Shown here piece after piece: positions 37,381 to 50,733 of a DNA stretch of 64,000 nt. The stretch lies in contig JARWKL010000015.1 in the NCBI GenBank assembly GCA_029961685.1, positions 18,040,801-18,104,800 on the forward strand, given 5' to 3'. The notes under the pieces were generated by a model. That model saw nothing but the letters and a program-made list of their open reading frames with translations. It was not told the DNA's origin and did no database searches. A program made the position numbers and the translations under genes. This stretch comes from Aristolochia californica. Its lineage: Eukaryota; Streptophyta; Magnoliopsida; Piperales; Aristolochiaceae. The stretch's first letter is position 1. Every line of letters begins with the position of its first letter.

Positions 37381-37853
37381 GTGGTTTGATATTTACCGTA
37401 GCCAAACAACCCACTTTTTGCCTATCCTTCAAATTCACAAATACTTTTTGGAATTTTCTTTCTCAGCATTTGTACATTTCCATTTTGGATGTTCAATTTT
37501 TTTTTTAAATCCAAACTTGTCCCACTTTTCTTGTATACAAAACGATCACAACCAAATGAAAATTTTAGAGTTCTTGAATGCAAAAAAAATTGAAAACTAT
37601 AAAAAATCTATGTGAAGAAAAATATTTCACGGAATAAAAATGAACTCAAAAGTTTTGTTATCCATGTTTGGAAACTTCCACGAGTACAATCCCTAATAGC
37701 TTGGTGAAATTTTATAAGAAAGAGATTTCTATTTGATCCTAACATGTTTTAAATGCGGTGGATATGCATGCCAGAAACATGTTGAAGATGCAAATGACTT
37801 AATGATCCAAAAATTTCAAACAGTAGAAAAAAATCAAATTCTCAAGTTAACAT
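37381..37853 (+). repeat. J-type monomer
   Basis: J units start gtttgatatttaccgtagcc and carry cttgtatacaaaacgatcac with acaaccaaatg, where most units have acaacaaaatg. Relatives are at 31729, 42096, 46799 and 49982. The spacing from 37381 to 42096 and on to 46799 is 4715 and 4703 bp, ten monomers each. Confidence 0.8.
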
Positions 37854-40800
37854 CTGGTTGGATATTTGCAAAAGCCAAACAACCCAGTTTTTGCCTATCC
37901 TTCAAAATCACAGATACTTTTTGGAATTATCTTTCTCAGCATTTGTACATTTCAATTTTGGATGTTCAATTTTTTTTCAAATCCAAACTTGTCCCACTTT
38001 TCTCGTAAAAAAAACGATCACAACAAAATGAAAATTTTAGAGTTCATGTATGCAAAAAAATTTGAAAACTATAATAAATTTAAGTGATGAAAATTATTTC
38101 ACGCACTAAAAATGAACTCGTAAGTTTTGTTATCCATGCTTGGAAAATTCCACTAGTACAACCCCTAATAGCTTGATAAAATTTTATAAGAAAGAGATTT
38201 GTAAATTATCCTAACATGATTTAAATGTGGTGGATATACATGCAAGAAACATGTTGAAGATGCAAATGACCTAATGATCCAAAAATTTTAACGAGTAGAA
38301 AAAATTAAATTCCGAAGTTAACGTGTGGTTTGATATTTGCCAGAGCCAAACAACCATCTTTTTGCCTGTCCTTCAAAATCACAGATATATTTTGGAATTA
38401 GCTCTCTCAGCATTTGTGCATTTCCATTTTGGATGTTCAATTTTTTTTTCAAATCCAAACTTATCCCACTTTTTTCGTAAACAAAACAATCACAACAAAA
38501 TGAAAATTTTAGAGTTCATCTTTGAAAAAAAATTGAAAACTATAATAAATGTAAGTAATGAAAATTATTTCGCGCACTAAAAATGAACACCATAGTTTCA
38601 TTATCCATGTTTGGGAAATTCCACTAGTACAACCCCTAATATCTTGGTGGAATTTTATAAGAAAGAGATTTCTAATTGATCCTAACATGTTTTAAATGTG
38701 GTTGATATGCACGCCAGAAACATGCTGAAGATGCAAATGACCTAATGATCCAAAAATTTCAAGGAGTAGAAAAAAATTAAATTCTCAAGTTAACGTGTGG
38801 TTTGATATTTACCGTAGCCAAACGACCCACTTTTTGCCTATCCTTCAAAATCACAGATACTTTTTGGAATTATCTCTCTCAGTATTTGTGCATTTCTATT
38901 TTGGTTGTTCAATTTTTTTTCGAATCCAAACTTGTCCCACTTTTCTCCTAATCAAAACGATCACAACAAAATGAAAATTTTAGAGTTCATGTATGCAAAA
39001 AAAATTGAAAACTATAATAAATATATGTGAAGAAAATTATTTCACGTACTAAAATAGAACTCCAAAGTTTTTTTATCCATGTTTGGAAATTCCACTAGTA
39101 CAACCCCTAATAGCTTGGTGGAATTTTATAAGAAAGAGATTTCTATTTGATCCTAACATGTTTTAAATGCGGTTGATATGCATGCCAGGAACATGTTGAA
39201 GATGCAAATGACCAAATGATCCAAAAATTTCCAGGAATAGAAAAAAATTAAATTCTCAAGTTAACGTCTGGTTCGATATTTACCAGATCCAAACAATCCA
39301 CTTTTTACCTATCCTTCAAAATCACAGATACTTTTTGGAATTATCTCTCTCAGTATTTGTGCATTTCCATTTTAGATGTTTGATTTTTTTTTCAAATCCA
39401 AACTTGTCCCACTTTTCTCGTAAACAAAACGATCACAACGAAATGAAAAATTTAGAGTTCATGTATGCAAAAAAAAAATGAAAACTATAATAAATGTAAG
39501 TGAAGAAAATTATTTCACGCACTAAAAATAAACTCCAAAGTTTTGTTATCCATGTTTAGGAAATTCGACTAGTACAACCCCTAATACCTTGGTGGAATTT
39601 AATAAGAAAGTCATTTTGAATTGATCCTAACATGTTTTAAATGTGGTGGATATGCATCCCAGAAACATGTTGAAGATGCAAATGACATAATGATCCAAAA
39701 ATTTCTAGTAGAAAGTAATTAAATTTTCAAATTAACGTGTGGTTGGATATTTACCAGAACCAAACAACCCACTTTTTGCCTATCCTTCAAAATCACAGAT
39801 ACTTTTTGGAGTTATCTCTCTCAGCATTTGTGCATTTCCATTATTGATGTTCAATTTTTTTTGAATCCAAACTTGTCCCACTTTTCTCCTAAACAAAACA
39901 ATGACAACAAAATGAAAATTTTAGAGGTCATGTATGCCAAAAAAATTGAAAACTATTATAAATGTAAGTGATCAAAATTATTTCACGCACTAAAAATGAA
40001 CTGCAAAGTTTTGTTATCCATGTTGGGGAAATTCCACTACTAAAACTGCTAATAGCTTGGTGGAATTTTATAAGAAAGAGATTTATAAATTATCCTAACA
40101 TATTTTCAAAGTGGTGGATATGCATGCCAGAAACATGTTGAAGATGCAAATGACCTGATGATCAAAAAATTTCAAGGAGTAGAAAAAAATTAAATTCTCA
40201 AGTTAACGTGTGGTTTGATATTAACCGTAGCCGAACAACCAACTTTTTGCCTATCCTTCAAAATCACAGATACTTTTTGGAATTATCACTCTCAGCATTT
40301 GTGCATTTCCATTTTGGTTGTTCAATTTTTTTTTCAAATCCAAACTTATCCCACTTTTCTCGTAAACAAAACGATCACAACAAAATGAAACTTTTAGAGT
40401 TCATGTATGCAAAAAAAATTGAAAATTGCAATAAATGTATGTGAAGAAAATTATTTCACGCACTAAAAATGAACTCCAAAGTTCTGTTATCCATGTAAGG
40501 GCAATTCCACTAGTAGAACCCCTAATAGCTTGGAGGAATTTTATAAGAAAGAGATTTCTAATTGATCCTAACATGTTTTAAATGTGGTGGATATGCATCC
40601 CAGAAACATGTTGAAGATGCAAATGACATAATGATCCAAAAATTTATAGTAGAAAATAATTAAATTTTCAAGTTAACGTGTGGTTGGATATTTACCAGAG
40701 CCAAACAACACACTTTTTGCCTATCCTTCGAAATCACATATACTTTTTGGAATTATCTCTCTTAACATTTGTGCATTTGCATTATGGATGTTCAATTTTT

Positions 40801-43507
40801 TTTCAAATCCAAACTGGTCCCACTTTTCTGGTAAATAAAATGATCACAACAAAATGAAAATTTTTGAAGTCATGTATGCAAAAAAAAATTGAAAACTATA
40901 ATAAATATAAGTGATGAAAATTATTTGACGCACTAAAATTGAACTCCAAGGTTTTATTATCCATGTTTGGGAAATTCCACTAGTACAACACCAAATAACT
41001 TGGAAGAATTTTTTAAAAAACAGATTTCTAAATTATCCTAACATATTTTAAATGTGGTGGATATGCATGCCAGAAACATGAAGAAGATGCAAATGACCTA
41101 ATGATCCAAAATTTTCAAGGAGTAGAAAAAAATTAAATTCTCAAGTTTATGTGTGGTTTGATATATACTGAAACCAAACAACCCACTTTTTACTTATCCT
41201 TATAAATCACAGATACATTTTGGAATTATCTCTCTCAGCATTTGTGCATTTCCATTTTGGTTGTTCAATTTTTTTATCAAATCAAAACTTGTCCCATTTT
41301 TCTCGTAAACAAAATGATCACAACAAAATGAAAATTTTAGAGTTCATGTATGCAAAAAAATTTGAAAACTATAACAAATGTATGTGAAGAAAATTATTTC
41401 ACGCACTAAAAATGAACTCCAAAGTTTTGTTATCCTTGTTTTGGAAATTCCACTAGTACCACCCCTAATAGGTTGGTGGAATTTTATAAGAAAAAGATTT
41501 CTAATTGATCCTAACATGTTTTAAATGTGGTGGATATGCATGCCAGAAACATGTTGAAAATGCAAATAACCTAATGATCCAAAAATTTCAAGGTGTACAA
41601 AAAAATTAAATTCTCAAGTCAACCTGTGGTTTGATATTTACCGTAGCCAAACGACCCACTTTTTGCCTATCTTTCAAAATCAAAGATACTTTTTGGAATT
41701 ATCTCTCTCGGCATTTGTGCATTTCCATCTTGGATGTTCAATTTTTTTTCAAATCCAAACTTGTCCACTTTTCTCGTAAACAAAACGATCACAACAAAAT
41801 GAAAATTTTAGAGTTCATGTTTGAAATTTTTTTGAAAACTATCATAAATGTAAGAGAAGAAAATTATTTCATGCACTAGAAATGAACCCCAAAGTTTTGT
41901 TATCCATGTTTGGGAAATTCCACTAGTACAACCCCTAATAGCTTAGTGGAATTTTATAAGAAAGAGATTTCTAAATTATCCTAACATGTTTTAAATGTGG
42001 TGGATATCCATGCCAGAAACGTGAAGAAGATGCAAATAACCAAATGATCCAAAAATTTCAACGAGTAGAAAAAAATTAAATTTTCAACTTAATGTGTGGT
42101 TTGATATTTATCGTAGCCAAACAACCCACTTTTTGCCTATTCTTCAAAATCGCAGATACTTTTTTGAATTATCTTTCCCAGCATTTGTGCATTTCCATTT
42201 TGGTTGTTCAATTTTTTTTTCAAATCCAAACTTGTCCCACTTTTCTTTTATACAAAACGATCACAACCAAATAAAAATTTTAGAGTTCTTGTATGCAAAA
42301 AAAAATGAAAACTATAATAAATGTATGTGAAGAAAAATATTTCACGCACTAATAATGAACTCAAAAGTTTTGTTATCCATGTTTGGAAAATTCCACTAGT
42401 ACAATCCCTAATAGCTTGGTGAAATTTTATAAGAAAGAGATTTTTATTTGATCCTAACATGTTTTTAACGTGGTGGATATTCATCCCAGAAACATATTGA
42501 AGATGCAAATGACCTAATGATCCAAAAATTTCAAGGAGTAGAAAAAATTAAATTCTCAAGTTAACGTCTGGTTGGATCTACAAGAACCAAACAACCCACT
42601 TTTTGTCTATCCTGCAAAATCACAGATACTTTTTGGAATTATCTCTCTCAGCATTTGTACATTTCCATTTTGGATGTTCAATTTTTTTTCAAATCCAAAC
42701 TTGTCCTACTTTTCTTGTAAACAAAACGATCACAACAAAATGAAAATTTTAGAGTTCATGTATGCAAAAAAAATTGAAAACTATGATAAATGTAAGTGAT
42801 TAAAATTATTTCACGTACTAAAAATGAACTCAGCAGTTTTGTTATGCATGTTTGGGAAATTCCACTAGTACAACCCCTAATAGTTTGGTGGAATTTTATA
42901 AGAAAAATATTTGTAAATTATGCTAACATGATTTAAATGTAGTGGATATGCATGCAGGAAACATGTTGAAGATGCAAATGACCTAATGATCAAAAAATTT
43001 CAACGAATAGAAAAAATTAAATTTCCAAGTTAACGTGTGGTTGGATATTTGCAAGAGCCAAACAACCCACTTTTTTCCTATCCTTCTAAATCACAGATAT
43101 ATTTTGGAATTATCTGTCTCAGCATTTGTGCTTTTCCATTTTCGATGTGCATTTTTTTTCAAATCCAAACTTGTCCCACTTTTCTCGTAACCAAAATGAT
43201 CACAACAAAATGAAAAGTTTAGAGTTCATGTATGCAAAAGAATTTGAAAACTATAATAAATGTATGTGAAGAAAATTATCTCATGCACTAAAAATGAACT
43301 CAAAAGTTTACTTATCCATGTTTGGGAAATTCCACTAGTATAACCCCTAATAGCTTGGTGGAATTTTATAAGAAAGAGATTTCTAAATTATCCTAACATG
43401 TTTTCAATGTGGTGGATATGCATGTCAGAAACATTTTGAAGATGCAAATGACCTAATGATCCAAAAATTTCAAGGAGTAGAAAAAAATTAAAATCTCAAG
43501 TTAACGT

Positions 43508-43969
43508 GCGGTTTGATATATACCGTAGCCAAACAACCCACTTTTTACTTATCCTTCAAAATCACAAATACTTTTTGGAATTATCTCTCTCAGCATTTGT
43601 GCATTTCCATTTTGGTTGTTCAATTTTTTTTTCAAATCCAAACTTGCCCACTTTTCTCGTTAACAAAACGATCACAACAAAATGAAAATTTTAGAGTTCA
43701 TGTATGCAAAAAAACTTGAAAACTATAACAAATGTATGTGAAGAAAATTATTTCACGCACTAAAAATGAACTCCAAAGTTTTGTTATCTATATTTGGGAA
43801 ATTCCACTAGTCCAACCCCTAATAGCTTGGTGGAATTTTATTAGAAAGAGATTTCTAATTGATCCTAACATCGTTTTAAATGTGGTCGATATGCATGTTG
43901 AAAATGCAAATGACCTAATGATCCAAAAATTTCAAGGAGTAGAAAAAAATTAAATTCTCAAGTTAACGT
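43508..43969 (+). repeat. Monomer U95 with a 9-11 bp slip deletion
   Basis: The unit is 462 bp. Near 43891 it reads gatatgcatgttgaaaatgc, where others read gcatgccagaaacatgttga. The lost bases lie between two catg motifs, as expected from slippage or microhomology-mediated deletion. Confidence 0.85.
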
Positions 43970-46900
43970 CCGGTTGGATATTTACCAGAGCCAAATAACC
44001 CACTTTTTGCATATCCTTCAAAATCATAGATACTTTTTGGAATTATCTCTCTAGGTATTTGTGATTTTCCATTTTGGATGTTCAATTTTTTTTCAAATCC
44101 AAACTTGTCCATTTTTCTCGTAAACAAAACGATCAGAACAAAATGAAAATTTTAGAGTTCATGTTTGAAAAAACATTGAAAACTTTCATTAATGTAAGAG
44201 AAGAAAATTATCTCACGCACTAAAAATGAACTCCAAAGATTTGTTATCCATGTTTGGGAAATTTCACTAGTACAACCCCTAATATCTTGATGGAACTTTA
44301 TAGGAAAGAGATTTCTAATTGATCCTAACATGTTTTAAATGTGGAGGACAAGCATGCACGAAAGATGTTGAAGATGCAAAAGACCTACTGATCCAAAAAT
44401 TTCAAGGAGTAGAAAAAAATTAAATTCTCAAGTTAACGTGTGGTTTGATATTTACCGTAGTCAAACAACCCACTTTTTGCCTATCCTTCAAAATCACAGA
44501 TACTTTTTGGAACTATCTCTATCAACATTTGTGCATTTGCTTTTTGGTTGTTCAATTTTTTTTTTCAAATCCAAACTTGTCCCACTTTTCTAGTAAACAA
44601 AACGATCACAAGAAAATGAAAATTTTAGAGTTCATGTATGCTAAAAAATTTGAAAACTATAATAAATGTAAGTGAAGAAAATAATATCACGCACTTAAAA
44701 TGAACTCCAAAGTTTTGTCATCCATGTTTGGGAAATTCCACTAGAACAACCTCTAATAGCTTGTGGAATTTTATAAGAAAGAGATTTCCAATTGATCCTA
44801 ACATGTTTTAAATGTGGTGGATATGAATGCCAGAAACATGTTGAAGATGCAAATGACCTAATGATCAGAAAATTTCATGGAGTAGAAAAAATTTAATTTC
44901 TCAAGTTAACGTCTGTTTGGATATTTACTAGAGCCAAACAACACACTTTTTGCCAAGCCTTCAAAATCACATATACTTTTTGAAATTATCTCTCTCAGCA
45001 TTTGTGCATTTCCATTTTGGTTGTTCAATGTTTTTTCAAATCCCAATTGGTTCCCCTTTTCTCGTAAATAAAACGATCACAAAAAAATGAAAATTTTAGA
45101 GTTCATGTATGCAAAAAAATTGAAAACTACAATAAATGTAAGTGGTGAAAATTATTTCACGCACTAAAAATGAACTCCAATGTTTTATTATCCTTGTTTT
45201 GGAAATTCCATTACTACAACACCTAATAGCTTGGTGGAATTTTTTAAGAAAAAGATTTTGAAATTATCCTAACATGTTTTAAATGTGGAGGATATGCATG
45301 CCAGAAACATGAAGAAGATGCAAATGACCTAATGATCCAAAAATTTCAAGGAGTAGAAAGAAGTTAAATTCTCAAGTTAATGTGTGGTTTGATATATACC
45401 GTAGCCAAACAACGCACTTTTTTCTTATCCTTCCAAATCATAAATACTTTTTGGAATTATCTCTCTCAGCATTTGTGCATTTCCATTTTGGTTGTTCAAT
45501 TTTTTTTTCAAATCCAAACTTGTTCCACTTTTCTCGAAAACAAAACGATCACAACAAAATAAAAATTTTAGAGTACATGTATGCAAAAAAATTTGAAAAC
45601 TAGAACAAAGGTATGTGATGAAAATTATTTCACAAACTAAAAATGAACTCCAAAGTTTTGTTATCCATGTTTGGGAAATTCCACAAGTACAACCCCTAAT
45701 AGCTTTGTTGAATGTTATAAGAAAGACATTTCTAATTGATCCCAACATGTTTTAAATGTGGTGGATTTGCATGCCAGAAACATGAAGAAGATGCAAATGA
45801 CCTAATGATCCAAAACTTTCAAGGAGTAGAAAAAAATTAAATTCTCAAGTTAATCTGTGGTTTGATATATACCGTAGCCAAACAACCCACTTTTTACTTA
45901 TCCTTCAAAATCACAGATACTTTTTGAAATTATCTGTCTCAGCATTTGTGCATTTCCATTTTGGTTGTTCAATATTTTTTTCAAATCCAAACTTGTCCCA
46001 CTTTTCTAGTAAACAAAACGATCACAACAAAAAGAATATTTTAGAGTTCATGTATGCAAAAAAAATTGAAAACTATAACAAATGTATGTGAAGAAAATTA
46101 TTTCAGTAACTAAAAATGAACACCAAAGTTTTGTTATCCACGTTTGGGAAATTCCACTAGTACAACCCCTAATAGCTTGGTTGAATTTTATAAGAAAGAG
46201 ATTTCTAATTGATCCTAACATGTTTTAAATGTGGTGGATATGCATGCCAGAAACATGTTGAAGATGCAAATGACGTAATGATCCAAAAATTGAAAGGAGT
46301 AGAAAAAAATTCAATTCTCAAGTTAACGTGTGGTTTGATATTTACCGTAGCCAAACAACCCAGTTTTTGCCTATCCTTCAAAATCACAGATACTTTTTGG
46401 AATTATCTCTCTCATCATTTGTGCATTTCCATTTTGGTTTAGGGTTTTTTTTTCAAATCGAAACTTGTCCCACTTTTCTCGTAAACAAAACAATCACAAC
46501 AAAATGAAAATTTTAGAGTTCATGTATGCAAAAAAATTTGAAAACTATAATAAATGTATGTGAAGAAAATTATTTCACGCACTAAAAATGAACTCCAATG
46601 TTTTGATATCCATGTTTGGGAAATTCCACTAGTACAACTCGTAATAGCTTGGAGGAATGTTATAAGAAAGCGATTTCTAATTGATCCTTACAAGTTTTAA
46701 ATGTGGTTGATATCAATGCCAGAAACATGTTGAAGATGGAAATAGCCTAATGATACAAAAATTTCGAGTACAAAAAAATTAAATTCTCAAGTTAACGTGT
46801 GGTTTGATATTTACCGTACCCAAACAACCCACTTTTTGCCTATCCTTCAAAATCACAGATACTTTTTGGAATTATCTTTCTCAACATTTGTGCATTTCCA

Positions 46901-48208
46901 TTTTGGTTGTTCAATTTTTTTTCAAATCTAAACTTGTCCCACTTTTCTCTTACACAAAACGATCACAACCAAATGAAAATTTTATAGTTGATGAATGCAA
47001 AAACAATTGAAAACTATAACAATTGTATATGATGAAAATTATTTCACAGACTAAAAATGAACTCAAAAGTTTATTTATCCATGTTTGGGAATTTCCACTA
47101 GTACAATCACTAATAGCTTGGTGGAATTTTATAAGAAAGAGATTTCTATTTGATCCTAACATGTTTTAAATGTGGTTGATGTGCTTGACAGAAACATGTT
47201 GAAGATGCAAATGACCTAATAATCCAAAAATTTCGAGTAGAAAAAAATTAAATTCTCAAGTTAACGTCTGGTTGGATATTTACCAAAGCCAAATAACCCA
47301 CATTTTGCCTGTCCTTCAAAATCACAGAGACTTTTTGGAAGTATCTCTCTCAGCATTGGTGCATTTCCATTTTGGATGTTCAATTTTTTGTTAAATCCAA
47401 ACTTGTCCCAGTTTTTTCGTAAACAAAACGATTACAACAAAATGGAAATTTTAGAGTACATTTAAGCATAAAAATTTGAAAACTATAATAAACGTATGTG
47501 AAGAAAGTTATTTCATGCACTAAAAATGAACTCGAAAGTTTTGTTATCCATGTTTGAGAAATTCCGCTAGTACAACCCCTAATAGCTTGGTGGAATTTTA
47601 TAAGAAAGATATTTCTAATTGATCCTAACATGTTTTAAAGGTGGTGGATATGCATGCCAGATACATGTTGAAGATGCAAATGACCTAAAGATCCAAAAAA
47701 TTCAAGGAGTAGAAAAAAATTTAATTTTCAAGTTAATGTCTGGTTGCATATTTACCAGAGCCAAACAACCCACTTTTTGCCTATCCTTCAAAATTACAGA
47801 TTCTATATGGAATTATCTCTCTCAGCATTTGTGCATTTCCATTTTGGATGTTCAATTTTTTTCCAAATCCAAAATTGTCCAGCTTTTCTCGTAAACAAAA
47901 CGATCACAACATAATGAAAATTTTAGAGTTCATGTATGCAAAAAAAATTGAAAACTATAAGAAATATAAGTGAATAAAATTCTTTTACGCACTAAAAATG
48001 AACTCCAAAGTTTTGTTATCTATGTTTGGGAAATTCAACTAGCACAACCCCTAATAGCTTGGTGGAATTTAATAAGAAAGAGATTTCGAATTCATCCTAA
48101 CATGTTTTGAATGTGGTGGATATGCATGCCACACACATGTTGAAGACGAAAATGACATAAGGATCCAAAAATTTCTTGTAGAAAAAAACTAAATTTTCAA
48201 GTTAACGT

Positions 48209-49034
48209 GTGGTAGGATATTTACCAGAGCCAAACAACCCATTTTTTGCCTATCCATCAAAACACAGTTTCTTTTTGGAAATATCTTGCTCAGCATTTGT
48301 GCATTTCCATTTTGGATGTTCAAAAATTTTTCAAATCCAAACTTGTCCCACTTTTCTCATAAACAAAACGATCACAACAAAATGAAAATTTTAGAGTTCA
48401 TGTATGCAAACAAATTTGAAAACTATAATAAATTTAAGTGATGAAAATTATTTCACGCATTAAAAATGAAATCCAAAGTTTGGTTATCCATGTTTGGGAA
48501 ATTCCACTAGTACCACCCCTAATAGCTTGGTGGAATTTTATAAGAAAGTGATTTCTAAATTATCCTAAAATAAATTCCCAAGTTAACGTGTGGTTGGATA
48601 TTTGCCAGAGCCAAACAACCCACTTTTTGCCTATCCTTCAAAATCACAGATACTTTTTAGAATTATCTCTCTTAGCCTTTGTGCATTTCCATTTTGGATG
48701 TTAAATTTTTATTCAAATCCAAACTCTTCCCACTTTTCCCATAAACAAAACGATCACAAAAAATTAAAATTTTAGAGTTCATATTTGAAAAAAATTGAAA
48801 TCTATAATAAATGTAAGTGAAGAAAATTATGTCACGCACTAAAAATGAATTCCATTGTTTTGTTATCCATGTTTGGGAAATTCCACTAGTACAACCCCTA
48901 ATATATTGATGGAATTTTATAAGAAAGAGATTTCTAATTGATCCTAACATGTTTTAAATGTGGTCCATATGCATGCGAGAAACAAGCTGAAGAGGCAAAT
49001 GACCTAATGATCCAAAAAATTCTCAAGTTAACGT
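48209..49034 (+). repeat. Two adjacent shortened monomers U105 (381 bp) and U106 (445 bp)
   Basis: In U105 the tail jumps from aaattatcctaa to aataaattcccaag near 48567, losing about 90 bp. U106, an A-like unit, jumps from gatccaaaaa to attctcaagttaacg near 49017, losing about 27 bp. Both deletions fall in the last fifth of the monomer and end just before the gttaac box, leaving the unit phase mark intact. Confidence 0.88.
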
Positions 49035-50453
49035 GTGGTTTCAAATTAGCCGTAGCCAAACAACCCACTTTTGCCTATCATTCAAAATCACAGATACTTT
49101 TTGGAATTATCTCTCTCAGGATTTGTGCATTTCCATTTTGGAAATTCAATTTTTTTTTCAAATCCAAACTTGTCCCACTTTTTTCGCAAACAAAACGATC
49201 ACAACAAAATGAAAATTTTAGAGTTCATGTTAACAAAAAAAGTTGAAAACTAAAATAAATGTAAGTAATGAAAATTATTTCATGCACTAAAAATGAACTG
49301 CAAAGTTTTGTTATCCATGTTTGGGAAATTCCACTAGCACAACCCCTAATAGTTTGGTGGAATTTTATACGAAAGTGAAATCTAAACTATCCTAAAATGT
49401 TTTAAATGTGATGGATATGCATGCAGGAAACATGTTGAAGATACAAATGACCTAATGAACCAAAAATTTCAAGGAGAAGAAAAAAAAATTAAATTCTCAA
49501 GTTAACTTGTGGTTTGATATTTACCGTAGCCAAACAACCCACATTTTTCCTATCCTTCAAAATATAAGATACTTTTTGGAATTATCTCTCTCAGGATTTG
49601 TGCATTTCCATTTTGGTTGTTCAATATTTTTTTCAAATCCAAACTTGTCCCACTTTTCTTGTAAATAAAATGCTCACAACAAAATGAAAATTTTAGAGTT
49701 CAAGGATGAAAAAAAAATTGAAAACTAAAATAAATGTAAGTGATGAAAATTATTTCACGCACTAAAAATGAACTCCAAAGTTTTCTTATCCATGTTTGGG
49801 AAATTCCACTAGTGCAACCCCTAATAGCTTGGTGGAATTTTAAAAGAAAGAGATTTCTAAATTATCCTAACATGTTTTAAATGTGGTGGATATGCATGCC
49901 AGAAATGTGAAAAAGATGTAAATGACCTAATGATCCAAATATTTCAACGAGTAGAAAAAAATTAAATTCTCAAGTTAACGTGTGGTTTGATATTTACCGT
50001 AGCCAAACAACCCACTTTTTGCCTATCCTTCAAAATCACAGATACTTTTTGGAATTATCTTTTTCAGCATTTGCGCATTTCCATTTTGGTTATTCAATTT
50101 TTTTTTCAAATCCAAACTTGTCCCACTTTTCTAGTATACAAAAAAATCAGAACCAAATAAAAATTTTAGAGTTCATGTATGTGAAAAAATTTGAAAACTA
50201 TAAAAAAAGTATCTGAAGAAAATTATTTCACGCACTAAAAATGAACTCAAAAGTTTTTTTATCCATGTTTGGGAAATTCCACTAGTACAATCCCTAATAG
50301 CTTGGTGGAATTTTATCAGAGAGAGATTTCTATTTGATCCCAACATGTTTTAAAAGTGGTGTATGTGCATGCTAGAAACATATTGAAGATGCAAATGACC
50401 TAATGATCCAAAAAATTTTAGGAGTTGAAAAAAAAAAATTCTCAAGTTAACGT

Positions 50454-50733
50454 CATGTTGGATATTTACCAGAGCCAAAAAACCCTCTTTTTGCCTATCC
50501 TTCAAAATCACAGATACTTTTTGGAATTACCTCTCTCAGCATTTCTGCATTTCCATTTTGAATGTTCAATTTTATTTCATATCCAAACTTGTCCCACTTT
50601 TCTCGTAAACAAAACGATCACAACAAAATAAAAATTTTAAAGTTCATGTATGCAAAAAAGTTTGAAAAAAATAATAAATGAAAGTGAAGAAAATTATTTC
50701 ACACACTAAAAAATTAAATTTTCAAGTAAACGT
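50454..50733 (+). repeat. Most strongly deleted monomer U110 (280 bp)
   Basis: The unit reads ttcacacactaaaaa and then attaaattttcaag near 50709. It has lost about 190 bp between the actaaaaatg box and the agaaaaaaattaaa box. An AAAAA run shared by both boxes covers the junction, consistent with microhomology or slippage. Confidence 0.9.

Larger units (their letters stand above)
29248..48208 (+). repeat. Mosaic higher-order block with recurring monomer types
   Basis: Unit starts are 29377, 29849, 30317, 30789, 31259, 31729, 32201, 32673, 33143, 33616, 34086, 34557, 35026, 35498, 35967, 36438, 36911, 37381, 37854, 38325, 38797, 39268, 39739, 40210, 40680, 41153, 41626, 42096, 42568, 43037, 43508, 43970, 44440, 44913, 45384, 45857, 46330, 46799, 47268 and 47740. 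Marked types recur at multiples of the monomer in a roughly constant order: E, F, G, H, I, J, K, D, then sometimes B and C. Divergence between same-type units is clearly greater than in the compact HOR. No genes or insertions are seen. Confidence 0.85.

Noticed and set aside
29377..48208. LTR retrotransposon or other mobile element in the mosaic block
   Set aside because: No long terminal repeats, primer binding site, polyprotein motifs or target-site duplications are seen, and all sequence is accounted for by monomers in phase.
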